Below are positions 22,748 through 33,817 of a stretch of DNA of 64,000 nucleotides, piece after piece (positions within the stretch are counted from its first letter, which is position 1; each line of letters begins with the position of its first letter). Source of the stretch: Parastagonospora avenae f. sp. tritici 18332-5. Taxonomy: Eukaryota; Ascomycota; Dothideomycetes; Pleosporales; Phaeosphaeriaceae. A model generated the notes under the pieces. It saw only the letters and a list, made by a program, of their open reading frames with translations. It was not told where the DNA came from and did not search any database. Made by a program: the position numbers and the translations under genes. Location of the stretch: the NCBI GenBank assembly GCA_022559985.1, contig JAFJTR010000004.1, positions 620,001 to 684,000 on the forward strand, read 5' to 3'.

Positions 22748-24985
22748 CTAATACACCTTGAACTCTACCACTCTAACCTTCTTTTCCAGCTTCGGCGCAA
22801 ACGTCAACCTCACTTTCTCGCTCGTAAACTCGTCCCAACTAACCTCAGTGATCCCATTCGCCACTATGTCTCCGTACTTCCCACCTTTCACATCTTGACC
22901 AGCAATCTGAACTTTGTAGTTTCCAGGGACGTCAAAGCCCTGCTCTTCATTCACGAAGAATGCTATCTCTGCGCCACTCGTCGATGTGCTGTTTCCGAAA
23001 TCGACTTCTAGCCACATCTCCGTCCCGTTGGATACCGGCGTACTCCATCCGTTCGCCACATCAGTTTCGGGGAAGAACCAGATACGGCCATCAATTGCTG
23101 GGTATAGCTTCGATGAATTGAAGCCTGGGATGGAGACGCTGGCGCGTGGATATGCCGCTGTACTGTTCAGTTGAATTGACTGCGCGATTCGTCTCTCAGC
23201 TGCCTTTGGTGACAGTCTCGTCAACGGTACACTCAGCTTGGTAAGCTTTGGCGAGAATGCTACAATCTCGCCATCGATCTCGATTTGAAGGCCTTTGGCG
23301 GTGTAGTGTGAGCCGTCAACGTCGTATTGAATGGCGATCTCGTGGCCGTGGTACATGATGCGCTCAGCACGGAAGTAAGTAATAATGGAGTCCTCGATAA
23401 GTGGGTTTACTTCCAAAACGTTGTCGGCGGAAGGTCGAATACCAACGAGACCAGAGAGGACCAGATCGATGAATCCGGAGTGGAAGTAGTGAGGTGAGCG
23501 CTTGAGACCGACGATAGGATAGCCAGTGTCGGGGTAATAGTCTTCTTCAAGGTCCAGAATTCCTTCGCGCTCGGGGTTGTAATGGAGAAGCGCGTACTGC
23601 TTCAGTAGCTTTGTGTGGTCGAGTTGTCTCACGATGCCGGCTGCTGTACCGATAGGGTAGTTATTAAGGAAATTTGCCAGACCAGAAATAATTTGTGTAG
23701 TTTGAAAAGGCCACACTGGCCCATTCCATTGACATCTGAACAGTTAGTAGGTGTCTTGTATATTAAGGAAAAGAAAGGGGGTCGGTGAAGGAGTGTGGGC
23801 AGCAAAGTGGGGAAGGTGCACCACCATGGCCGCAGTACTTTTGAAGCAGCTTGCTATCTTCTTAGAATCACTCAAATTGGGCATAGGTGCGACTTACTGT
23901 ACAAAAATTAGCAAAATGGAATTGGGGTAACATAGGTAGCCACTGCTTACCTCAGGCTGGCGGCCATTCTCTTCGACATAGCGGTATTGGCGCATGTAGT
24001 ACTCATAGCTTGGCTCAACTGTGCGCAAGCCATGTTCTCCAGCGAGCTGACTAGGATCTAGAACATGTCGCCATGCTTCGGCATACTCTAGCGTATCGTC
24101 AGGTAGACTGTGCGTCCAGGGTACCATACCCACGAGCTCTCGACCACGAATGGGGTCCCAGTATGTTACGTTTGTGTTGTTAACCTGGAATCGATCGATA
24201 AAGTGCTCAAATGTGGTGTTCCACAGCGCCTCTTGCACGCGAGCCTTAATTGCTGTAGCTCTTGAATTGTACAAGTCGACTGTAGCGTTCATGCCACCCT
24301 TCAACGCAGCGAGTTTCGCAATAGCTCGAGCGTTGTCAAATTGATAGCTGTTGATGCTCGGTCGGAATGAGTCTCCGCCGAAGAATCCGTCATCTCCGCC
24401 CGAAGCATCAATGCTAGAGATCGTGTACTCTGTCGCATCCCGAATCGGCTCTACATAGTACAATCCCTTCGAAGCATCAAACGAGTCGTCCCAAGCATTG
24501 TAGACTGTCTCCATATTCGCAAGCCTAGCAATTGCGTCTTCAGCTACACCGTCTACCAAGTAGCCCTGATAGACGGCTGCAGCCATGCTCTCAGAGAATT
24601 GTCTTCTATTACTTTGAGGCCCAAGTATGAAGGTGGCATAATCTTCCTTGAAGCGTCGATCGCGACACCAGCGCCCTTCGAGGATGTGGAAGCCCGTTGC
24701 ATCGTTCAATGATGCCCATGGCGCAGTCTGCCAGCCAACATCATCGAGGAATTCGGTCGAGATGAAGCCGTTGGCTCCCAGATCGCGCTGATGGGCTCTG
24801 AATATCTTCCAGCGGTAGTAGTATACATCCGTGATCTCCTTATCACTTGATTCGAAGAAAGGTATGCGGTCTCGGTACCATGGGGAGTCGTTGCCGAAAT
24901 ACTGTGTGGAGAGCGCATCCACATCCAGCCCCGCGTGGGCGATCCGCAAAGTACATAGCAGAGTCGCCACAAGTGAAGCTCGCAT
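22748..24985 (-). CDS. Secreted six-hairpin glycosidase (MGH1/GH63-like)
   Basis: Two coding exons (23952-24985 and 22748-23735) encode 673 aa when the intron is read as a nested pair (see 23736-23951). The signal peptide is residues 1-18 (ends AHA). The body is an (alpha/alpha)6 barrel of the MGH1-like/GH63-like type: LEGRWCRDRRF, FDASKGLYYVEPIRD, FRPSINSYQFDNARAIAKLA, GMVPWTHSLPDD, and CQWNGPVWPFQTTQ. The C-terminal 130 residues form a beta-rich, discoidin-like domain (WLEVDFGN, VRLTFAPKLEKKVRVVEFKVY) that may bind carbohydrate. The enzyme should act outside the cell on an oligosaccharide or glycoside; bond specificity cannot be read. Several NxT/S sites suit secretion. Confidence 0.85.
23736..23951 (-). 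other. Probable spliceosomal twin intron (D1,2 stwintron)
   Basis: A simple intron here does not keep frame. Removing a 54-nt inner intron (23950-23897, GTAAGC...TGCTAAT...TACAG) joins G23951 to TAAGTC and creates a GTAAGTC donor for an outer intron (acceptor at 23736, branch TACTAAC, TTCAG). Excising that gives phase-2 joining and the family sequence QPE-CQWNGP. The inner intron thus splits the outer donor between its first and second base. Skipping the inner step leaves an in-frame insert of 18 codons (VSSGYLCY...), so retention is also possible. Confidence 0.65.
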
Positions 24986-25861
24986 CTTGAAGGTACTTTG
25001 ATTGTTTGCTAAGCCGTCTCGTTGACTGCGAACAAGTCGTGCTTAAATCTAGGCGCAAACGCCTTCAGACAGTGATATTAGCCATATCCTTCGTCATAGC
25101 GAAGCGTTGACGCATGAAAGAGAACGACTATTTCTTCACCTTGTCTTGAAGCGGCAAGCGACAGCATCTTGCATGCTAGGGGATCGTTGTCGATGAGCAC
25201 TTAGCGAAGTTTGACATTAGCCTACCTAGATACCCCCACTTATTCTCCGCATGGAGACCGGAAAATGGCTGATCGGCAGGAACGTATTTTTCCGTCCATT
25301 CTCTGAGCACGACAGACGGTTCAAAGACCTTGTAATACAACGGAAAGAGCAGGCGACCCATCCAATAGCCTGACGCTTTACACAGTGTCGCTAGCTTTCA
25401 AATTTGACGGCAACGTCCTGTGTATAGCTTCAGGAACTTTTGTGATCAGCCAACGCTACAACTTGTCCCACTTCAAAACGTCAGTCGCCTCTTTTGGTCT
25501 TGCCCACTATGATGGCTGCGATTCGTGGTCATTCGTCTGGTTGTTCCTGAGGCATCGCATTTTTGAGGAAGGAGCTAGATCCAAAGAAAGGATTTGCGGG
25601 TACGGGGAAGCGTGACGGCATTCACGATGCAGCTGGCACCTGTCCGAAGGAAAAGTGAAGGTGCCATCGACGGTGAAGAAACATGACGTGACGCGCCTTA
25701 TCTTAGCGTCATTCCTTATCAGTACCACATTCACTCCACCAAGCACGTAATGTCAACAACGACGTCGTATTACCTCATATTGCTTACAGTCTCGCCATCA
25801 CGAACCTAGCAAACCCTGATTCTTCCTGGAACCTCTTCATTTTCACACCCTCGAACACAAA
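24986..25861. other. Intergenic with degenerate element
   Basis: Upstream of two divergent genes. Contains copy 2 of the degenerate element (25348-25436), with possible weak extension towards 25580. No intact gene seen. Confidence 0.5.
25348..25436 (+). repeat. Degenerate dispersed element, copy 2
   Basis: Left half matches copy 1 (276-325), right half matches copy 3 (29191-29271): CACAGTGTCGCTAGC, AATTTGACGGC, ATAGCTTCAG are shared. On the plus strand it reads SLTLYTVSLAFKFDG. Further on, WSFVWLFLRHR at 25540-25572 resembles WSYVLRQAMD in copy 3. The element bridges copies 1 and 3, so all three are one family. Confidence 0.45.
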
Positions 25862-26755
25862 ATGCCTACGATTCTCGTCGTCGGCGCAACTCGCGGCCTG
25901 GGCGCTAGCATTGTCAAGACCTATGCAGCCGATGCTAACAATCAAGTGCTGGCGACTGCAAGAACTTCGAGCCCTCCAGCCAGCAGTGAGTATGATTCAA
26001 ATCGTTTCGCTCTGTGATCTGATATGAGTGCCTTGATCTACTAACAATGCGAAGCAAAGAACGTCGCCTATATCCCTAGCATCGACATTGCAACAGAAGA
26101 GGCTAGCTGCACCCTCGTACGTTACTTGGAGTCACGCAAAATCACCAAGATCGACACTGTCATCATAACGGCCGGCTACTTTGCTACCGAGTCCCTCAAA
26201 GAGCCCTCCTTCTCCGACCAAGAACGCATGTACAAGACATGTGTCATTGGCCCCACGATTCTTGTCACTGCGCTTGCGAACAATGGATCGCTCCTTTCGG
26301 AAAAGTCGAAGGTCATCTTTGTCTCCTCGGAGAGCGGAAGCATAACGCTAAGACACGAGTCGGAAGGCGGTGGAAACTACGGTCATCATGCTAGCAAGAC
26401 CGCACTGAACATGTGTGCGAAGTTGCTGAGCTTGGATCTCAAGGACCGAGGCGTAGCAGTTGCTGCTGTACATCCGGGCTTCATGCGTACGGAGATGACG
26501 AAGAACGTCGGGTTTGACAAGTTCTGGGATGACGGTGGTGCTGTCACGCCGGATGTTGCTGCAAAGACTCTGGTGGAGTGGGTCGAGACATTCGACATTA
26601 GCAAGACCGGGCAGTACTGGGCACCTCGTGGCGCTGGGTGCGTACAAATCCGGGAATCTCGCCTCAAAGCTGACAAACACAGTGATATCGGCACTGCTGA
26701 GCCAGTCCTAGGAGCGAAGGACAAGCTCCCCACGCCTCTCCAGCTTCCGTGGTAG
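25862..26755 (+). CDS. Short-chain dehydrogenase/reductase-like protein
   Basis: Exons 25862-25985 and 26055-26755 (69-nt intron with CTACTAAC branch) give 274 aa. The cofactor motif GATRGLG (8-14) and the ITAGYFA strand are typical of classical SDRs, as are FVSSESGS and the HPGFMRTEM loop. The catalytic YxxxK site is unusual: the sequence is Y150-GHHAS-K156, so the place of the Tyr four before Lys is H152, with Y150 displaced. It may be a diverged active site or a non-catalytic NAD(P)-binding protein. Substrate unknown. Confidence 0.85.
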
Positions 26756-27054
26756 ACGCAAGTGCACTCGGTTGACTTTCAAGAATGCTACGAAGATCTA
26801 TGATTCATGATATGACTGATCTACCTCGATAGATAGGCACGGCCCCGAAATCCTCTGCGAAATTCTTTGCGATATCCATACTCGCATGCTGGTCTTCAAC
26901 TCTCTTTCTGTGATGGAATACAGTTGCTAGCCCCAAGCGACACGCTGACGAAAGAGGCGAATTGACGGTGCTAATGTCGTCTTCGCGGGTATATTTTGCG
27001 GCAAGCCGTGACGACCTTGAGTCTGACCTTTCCCTTCTCATACGAGCATTGCTC

Positions 27055-27428
27055 TCACTGAGTGGCCGTCATCTCTTCCCACTGTCGGAACCTCTTATAT
27101 TCGTCGTAGCTTCGTCGCAGTTGCTGGATGGAGTGCCGATGATTGCGCATGATACAGTCTGTATTGATTCAGCGTACTGACTGACTGCTTGAAGTCATAG
27201 CCACTCACTTATGACAGTACTTTGCGTTTTCGGTGAAGCAATGAGCGTGATGCCGATGCCTATGACAGCGACGAGGACACCAATCAGGGTAACGATTGCA
27301 TCTCTGGACCAACCAGAAGCCGGGGCGGAGGTTTGACTAGGCTGCAGTGGTGCTCCATGTGCCAGAATGGCTAGAAAGAGTGGTATGAGTCGTGCTACAA
27401 CTGATCTCATGCTTGGACTGCAAGTCAT
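27055..27428 (-). CDS. Tiny single-pass membrane protein, paralog A
   Basis: Two exons (27209-27428, 27055-27158; 50-nt intron) give 107 aa, or 101 aa from the second ATG at 27410, which puts the signal peptide (RLIPLFLAILAHGA) at the very start. A short P/S-rich ectodomain (QPSQTSAPASG) precedes one membrane helix (IVTLIGVLVAVIGIGITLIA) and a basic, tyrosine-bearing cytosolic tail ending in QQLRRSYDEYKRFRQWEEM. The frame stop in exon 1 lies inside the intron. Paralog B, 0.9 kb away, has the same layout, the same phase-1 intron position and the same tail pattern. No known domain. Confidence 0.65.
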
Positions 27429-28347
27429 GTGGCAGGCTCGAGTGGCTCTTGGCAGGGGTGTTATGCAGGAGTGTGAAGTCGAATTAAGCAGTCAATCCGC
27501 GAAAGAAAATGACAAGGCTACGAAACGAATTGCCAAACATGCACGTATGTATTCTAACCGACGAAGCTGGTCCTGATGAACCATCTTATGGCATTGATCA
27601 ACTTCCCCTTATACTGAGGACTGATTCTTGACGACGCCCAAATCATGAAGCTGGCGAAGTGACCATGATGCCCGACATACACGCTCCACTGGCAATCTTT
27701 GTGACCGGTCCCTGAAACCTTCCTAACTGCGTAAGACTCACAAATCATAGCCAATCAATAGGTGTGAAGGCGCTGCTCTTGAATTGTAAGGCAACCAATC
27801 AGCGATCAACAGCGGTGAGATCAGAAACTACTTGAAGTCCTTCCAAACACGCATTGTTTACTCTTCGAATAGCCAGAAAATCTACGGAATGATGCGAAAA
27901 TATTCTAGAAATGTGTGGATGTAACTTGTGAAAAGAAAAAACCGACTGGAATCATCGGCGCGCAGAACCTCATCACCCTTCCGCTTCTTCTGACCTTATA
28001 TGTCATTCTGTACATTTTTATCAAAGATTTCGGAATACTTTAACTATTCCATCCAAGCATCAAATATGGATCAACTCAGCATTGCATGTCGTCATCGTTC
28101 GAGGACTGGGTTTGCACTAGGATATGTATTGCGTTCAATTCCTCACAAAAGTCAAAGGACATGTATCATAGTAATTCCCGAGGTCTCCAATCTTGAAAAT
28201 CGCACCGGAATTGTTAGCAAGGACATACCCATTTGCGCGAATAGGATGTTGTCCTCCATGTCAGCATGTGGCAGGCGGTCAGATTTGGTTAGCATCATAC
28301 CTGCCCCGTCCTAGCACCTTGCCATGCCAAATGCCCCGCAAGGACGC
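27429..28347. other. Intergenic between paralogs
   Basis: AT-rich spacer between the two small membrane protein genes; I found no third copy. Upstream flanks of A and B show no obvious shared promoter motif by eye. Confidence 0.45.
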
Positions 28348-28712
28348 TCACATAGCGGACATTTTCATCCACTCCTTGAATTCGAGGTATTCTCTGTATT
28401 TGCGCTGCAACTGCGGTACTGGATCACGGCGATTGCGCTTGAAGCAATCTTGAGAAAAGTCAGATGACTGATGAGGATGCACTGCAGCAGCATTGAAAGT
28501 ATTTAATTTTCCCCTCACTCACTTCTGAGGTTTCTGCGTAGGCGGGGCGATTGAGCGAAAATGATCAGAATCATTATCACAGCCACGATGACGCCGACTA
28601 GGCCAATTATGACCTCGCTGGATAAAGGCGGAGCTGGAGAATTGGTCGGTGCTGCAAGTACAAGGATGCTTAGGCCGAGAAGCACAAGGAGGAGCAGTGC
28701 AAATGAAGCCAT
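28348..28712 (-). CDS. Tiny single-pass membrane protein, paralog B
   Basis: Exons 28523-28712 and 28348-28448 (74-nt intron, AAGTGAGTG donor like paralog A) give 96 aa. Residues 1-20 are a signal peptide; a Pro-rich ectodomain (PTNSPAPPLSS) leads into one membrane helix (IIGLVGVIVAVIMILIIFA), then a tail RRNLRNCFKRNRRDPVPQLQ followed by RKYREYLEFKEWMKM. Against paralog A the aligned tail keeps NC, R, N, R, QL, R, Y, EY, F and W. Exon 2 was recognised by this match. Role unknown; topology suggests a type I plasma-membrane or secretory-path protein. Confidence 0.65.
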
Positions 28713-29663
28713 TTCGCGACAGATCGCTTCTGCTATATCGAGCGCCGAAATTTTGAGGGCAGAAGAGTAGGAAATGAGGTTGTAGAATATGGTCTTGATT
28801 TAGATCAATAGATACCTATGGTATCAGTCAAGTGGGAAAATAGTTTCGACAATTCCAAGATTCACAACAGTAAACTAGTGCGAAATCTGTTATGAGCCGC
28901 AGAGAGAAATTCCATAGCCATTCTCTAGTATCTAACACCCATCCCCGCGGGGCTGTATATAATTTCCTCGGCTGAAAGATCAATCACGGCACGTCATTGT
29001 GGGCGCAGCACTACTGTATGACACCTAAGTTTCGACCAACCGTATGCATGCGCTACCGTAGTGCTCACTCAGGAACAATGTGAACTGGCAAGAGCCTCGG
29101 ATCCCCGGACCCGAGAAAGCGATTGTTTTCCTTGTGTATACTGTAGATTTTCGATTGCCATAGGAGGAAAGTGAACAGGAGCATCTGATAGCTTGAAGCT
29201 ATACACAGTATCGCTGAATTTCGAATTTGACGGCGAAAAGGTGTTTGTAGCTTCAGATGGGCTGCTGATTGGATTGCCTGCTACATCGCCGTGGTCGTAT
29301 GTCCTCAGGCAAGCGATGGATGCGAAAGAATACAGTCGTGAGATATTCCGGTGAAGACTTTGATGGAGACCGGAGCTCCAGATTCGTATACTTTTGACCC
29401 TTCAATGCTGCAGCTAATACATACAACAGAGAAAGCGCTACAAATGTGTATCGCAATTGGAATGGAACGAGCACAGCAAGGCATTATTTGACATGAACAT
29501 AAGATGGGTATATCAGCTCCCAATATTAGAAGCCGCAGAATTTCTATGAACGCGGTTGATCAAGTGCGCCTCGCTCAATGCATGAAAACTTGATACGAAC
29601 AATGGTACTGTTGGCTAACCTTTAGGAGTAGCCATATATAGGAACTTGAGGCTGCCAACACAA
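28713..29663. other. Intergenic with degenerate element
   Basis: Holds copy 3 of the degenerate element (29191-29271). A minus-strand frame (29253-29474) begins with a signal-peptide-like stretch but has no further protein character. Confidence 0.45.
29191..29271 (+). repeat. Degenerate dispersed element, copy 3
   Basis: Shares GCTTGAAGCTATACACAGTA and TTTCGAATTTGACGGC with copies 1 and 2. The plus strand reads LKLYTVSLNFEFDGEKVFVA and stays open to about 29352 (WSYVLRQAMDAKEYSREIF). It is the longest and best-preserved copy, so it may show the ancestral coding sense. Family unknown. Confidence 0.4.
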
Positions 29664-30867
29664 TCAATTTGTCTCCTGGATGACATTTACGATCGATGTC
29701 GCGCTTGCTGCAGTGCTTGCGCTAGTGGTTTTCGACTGCTGCTCTGGCTGCCATTTCTCCGCATCGCCTAATCGATCAGATGTAAGTCCTGCAGACCCAG
29801 GGTTACGCAGACCGGCCCCAAGTTGTCTTTGATAGCTGACTTGTCGAAGGCGTTGTGCTTCTTTTGGTGTAAGATGTAGCTATCCACAAGTTAGTCATGC
29901 GTCGAAAAGTAGAAGGGGTGTAGTGGGATTCACATAGATCTCGACTCCAATTGCATGAATGGCAACAGATAGCCATAGGGCCATTCCAAATGGAACGTTC
30001 AATGCTGCACCAATATTCGCGCCATCAGGACCTTCCATGCTGGCCTTCACAAGCGCAAACTCGTTCAGATCGGTGCCATTGACATAGGCGGCGCAAGATG
30101 GATAGCTTAACAAAAATTCAGAAGCGTCCGAAAGAGTCGACTGGATCTTTGCGCAGGGCCAGGCAACGAAGTATTCCTGCTTCGATATGATCATGGCCGC
30201 GATGATCATTATGAGTCGGCTCGTGATGATGGCTCCAGCCTGTTATGTGTGAGTGGACTGGGTCACGATACAAACATAGGCACCTTACGTAAAACCAGCC
30301 TCTGAGCATCCATGCGCGGTGTTGTTCGATCTGCAACCTCTTGATGTTGATGTATGATATGATGAAGCACACCAGGACACCAATGCCTACGAAGCCAATC
30401 CACACCTGAACATCGAGACCACCACCGAATGAGTGTCGTGCAATCATCAAGGCTCCTACGAGGCTGATGGTATAAAGGAGGATCGCGAAGTATCCGGAAA
30501 CGCGATGCACCATGATCCAATGGTGTCGAATGTACGGCGTGAACTGCAATACCGCGAGGATGCCCGCTGGGAGTACGCCAGCAAGATGCAGTAGAATTCC
30601 AACCTTGTACCGATCGAAGTTAAGGAAGTAGTAGCATTCGCCGGGCGCGGCGCCATTTGCATTCCCCGATGGTGTACTTGGGCAAAAGTTCTTGTCGAAG
30701 TTGAGGTACATGAATCGTGCGAGGCAGAAGCCTACCATTGCACCTCCGAAGATGAAGTAAAGTGCGAAGTTGTAGCCCTTGGTGAAGCCGACGGGTTTGT
30801 AGATCTTCTGAGCCCAAGTTTTGGATGACTTTGACGTCGCTCGAGTAGGAGTTACCATGATGCTCAT
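29664..30867 (-). CDS. DUF2306-family integral membrane protein
   Basis: Three exons (30289-30867, 29934-30239, 29664-29879) give 366 aa. About seven membrane helices span residues 30-300. The layout matches DUF2306 proteins: GYNFALYFIFGGAMVGFCLA, YKVGILLHLAGVLPAGILAV with HHWIMVHRVSGY (conserved His residues that could hold haem or metal), and HRAWMLRGWFYAGAIITSRL. The C-terminal tail is soluble and Gln/Ser-rich. The family's function is not established. A TATAAA on the minus strand lies 73 nt upstream. It is divergent from a Zn2Cys6 regulator and may be its target. Confidence 0.85.
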
Positions 30868-31415
30868 GGTTGGTGTGGTATTCGTGTATATCTATGCGTA
30901 TACTACTAGACAGTCCGTCCAGAGAGGTCGTCCAGTCTCTTTATACATGTTAAGATGCATGCACATTCGAGTTGTTGCATCATGGCTGAGCCAACCTGTT
31001 GTGGTCGATCATGCGACGCGACGACTGGTCTGTTGCACAGCCATGCCGATCTCAGCGACAGACTGCATCTTCGGGCCATCGAAAGCAATCGCGAAGAAAG
31101 TGTAGTGCACTGAAAGCTTGGGTACGCGCTTTGCAGGAGTCTTCAGTGTATAAGTAACGGCCCTTTTCGCATGGCTAACCGTCTCAAACCTAGCGGCGCA
31201 AAATCATCCTAGAGCGGAAAGGCGTGATGCATCGATCCCATCCGTCACCGAGCGCCTAAACCTTTCGAATGTCTTGTCGAGGCGTCATCAACGAATGCGC
31301 ACCAATGACTGCGAAGTTGCTAATGCTAATCGGGTACAAAGATGACCCAACATTCCACGACGTTTCTCATCGGGTTCATTGTGCGCGACGTGTTCGTCTC
31401 AGGAGATGAGGCAGT
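30868..31415. promoter_or_regulatory. Divergent promoter of DUF2306 and Zn2Cys6 genes
   Basis: 548 nt between two divergent ATGs. TATAAA on the minus strand at 30940-30945 serves the DUF2306 gene; TATAAG at 31148-31153 on the plus strand is a weaker candidate for the regulator. I could not identify a CGG inverted pair that would mark autoregulation. Confidence 0.45.
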
Positions 31416-33036
31416 ATGGTAGGTGTCGCTGGCCGATCGAAAGGATGCATCACGTGCAGGAAAAGGAAGAAAGGTGTAAGTGCGCGAAGCCTTTTGCTCC
31501 GTCAGACTGGCACAAATCTGGGCTGAAGAACGCAGTGCGACCTCAAGCAACCTGAGTGCGGACAGTGCACAGAACGAGGGTTACCATGTGGGGGTTACGA
31601 CACGGATCGTGTCTTCATATACCACGATAACGGAGTGGAGCGAACAACCCAGGCTTCACACTATGCTCGATCACCACGCGGTATAAGTTCTGGAATACTC
31701 TCACCTCCAGAAACGCCTCCAGCGACGTCGTTGATAGCTATCACGTCTGCACGGGATCACTCAGGTTTAGATGTTTTCTCTTTGTTTCCACGCGTACTAT
31801 CTGCGAGTTTCGCACAGTCAGCATACAGCGAGAAGAGTCTGGAGGCATTCATTAGCACATACGTACCGCGAGGTGACCTCAGCAGTACGAATGAAGAGGG
31901 TAAACAACTCGTTGGAATGATGCCACGACTCAATAGTCAAGACGAAGCTTTACGCTTAGCCATTTTCGCTATGGGAACCCTAGCCCTAAGCAAGCAGACG
32001 AATGACTCGTATCTCGAACAGCAGGGGCGTAATATATACGGCAAAGCGCTTGCGGAGACTAGGAGAGCCCTGCAGGATCCGAGTCGAGCAAGGAGTACGG
32101 CTATGCTTGCTATTCCTTATGTAAGTAAACTTATGGCCGACCCGAAGAATGGTCGATACTAATCGAACGCTTGAAATGCAGGTCATGGCCCTTTTTGAAA
32201 TATTATTTGGCGCAGAAGAAGCGTCCAGCAAGCAGGCGCAGAACTGGCTCAGTCATGCGCAAGGAGAAATCGCCTTGATAGTCGCTCGAGGACCCGAGGC
32301 ATTTACGGAGGATGCTGCGCACGCAATCTTCGTCAACGCTAGATGGAGGCCCCTCATCGCTTCCTGTCGGACACGAACAAGATCAGTTCTAAACGAGAAG
32401 CGGTGGAAGACTGTACCCTGGAGAGGTCGAATCAAAACACCCCAGGATAGTCTTCTCGACATCATGGCTGGACTCCCTGAGATCCTCGCACATGTAGACA
32501 GATGGGGAACTCCGAGCGCTGGAACTCCACAGGACGAGGCAACTGACCTAGCAACATGCGCCAAATGCTGGACTTTGCACATTCAGCTTCAGACATGGCT
32601 TGTTGCCAACGAACACGAGATCCATACACCTGTCACAACCACACCAACACCTATCACATTTCCAAACTTCGATGTAGCATGTCTTACAATAAGATACTGG
32701 GTGATTGCCCTGTTGCTCTACTCTAGTCTCGACACTGCCGACCGAATACCAACGACCGACATTTCGACTATGCACCCTGACCGTCCGCATCCACGTCAAT
32801 TCGCTCGACTTATCGCCCGCTCAGCGAACTACTTCTTCCAGGAGAGGTACGGCATTGTGGGGCCGACTACATACTCATTTCCATTAGGCAACACCATGCT
32901 ATACCTGAATCGCAACCTCATGCTCGACGGACAGTACGCCAAACTGGTAGGAGAGGCCTGGAATTCTCCGAACATCCCGACGGCAATCAGAAACTTCTTG
33001 AACAGTCAACGGCTTTCGGTATCTCAGGCTCCCTGA
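31416..33036 (+). CDS. Zn2Cys6 fungal transcription factor
   Basis: Three exons (31416-31475, 31536-32120, 32182-33036) give 499 aa. The binuclear cluster is intact only after splicing: C11-x2-C14-x6-C21-x6-C28-x2-C31-x6-C38, with RKRKKG between C14 and C21; the first intron falls just before C21. The rest is the alpha-helical domain usual in this class (SLEAFISTYVPRG, ALRLAIFAMGTLALSKQ, NIYGKALAETRRAL, then VMALFEILFGAEE). It should bind CGG-type DNA half-sites in the nucleus. Divergent position suggests control of the DUF2306 gene, by inference only. Confidence 0.88.
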
Positions 33037-33817
33037 GTCACCTTACGGTAGTGATTCCCATCCTGGTGCTTCCACATGAGCTTCTGCTGCAGGAGGGCCT
33101 ATTGGCTTTGCGACCTCCCATTTTTTGTTCACTCACAAGCTTGCTCAGTCACTCATGATCCCATGTTGATTCGCGGCAGCAATTCTCTCATGTTAGATCA
33201 ATCACTTCCTACAAACCTGCTGTTCTATAAGAAGAAGATAGATCTGTTACTCAAAACGGCTATCAATCCACCTCAGGGGTAATCTTAGGAATGACCGACA
33301 CTATATACGCCAATACATACAAAACACTGGAGCACAAGTTCATCCCGAGGTTGTCGTTCTCGATACTGCGTTGTCAACGGTGTGATTGTTTGGGATTTGG
33401 ATATACTCTATGTTCATCATCTCTATCTCTCCTGCCATGACTGTCCTTTAATATTTCCCACTGATTCCTATGCTTTGTCGGCTCACGATCTATTTTTCCT
33501 AAACTCTGGTTTCCCTTTACTACACTGAAGCCATCCCCGCACCCTTAACACACAACGCTGTACCACGCTGTGTCCGTCCATACCTCGTTTCTCGTGAGTT
33601 CAATGACCGCAATGGTCATTTCTTTTACTCTCCGTCTAGCGCCTCTGCGCTTTTCTGGAAGAGCGGGCACAGCCAGTGCGTATGCCAAGAGTATGCTTTC
33701 ACGGAGATCGAGTCGGGACCCGCACCCTGCTTACCAAAGAGTTCTCGACAGAGCCCGCTCTCCTTCTACGTTACTCCCTCCACCTTCTGGTCTTGTTTCC
33801 ATCGCACACCACCCTCA
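33037..33817. other. Intergenic, pyrimidine-rich
   Basis: No gene seen. From about 33360 the plus strand is rich in C and T (CATCTCTATCTCTCCTGCC, TTTATATTTCCCACTG-like stretches), as often found before strongly expressed fungal genes. Confidence 0.45.

Noticed and set aside
29253..29474. Third copy of the small membrane protein family
   Set aside because: It begins with a signal-peptide-like stretch but lacks the membrane helix and the (Q)LxRxYxEY tail of paralogs A and B.
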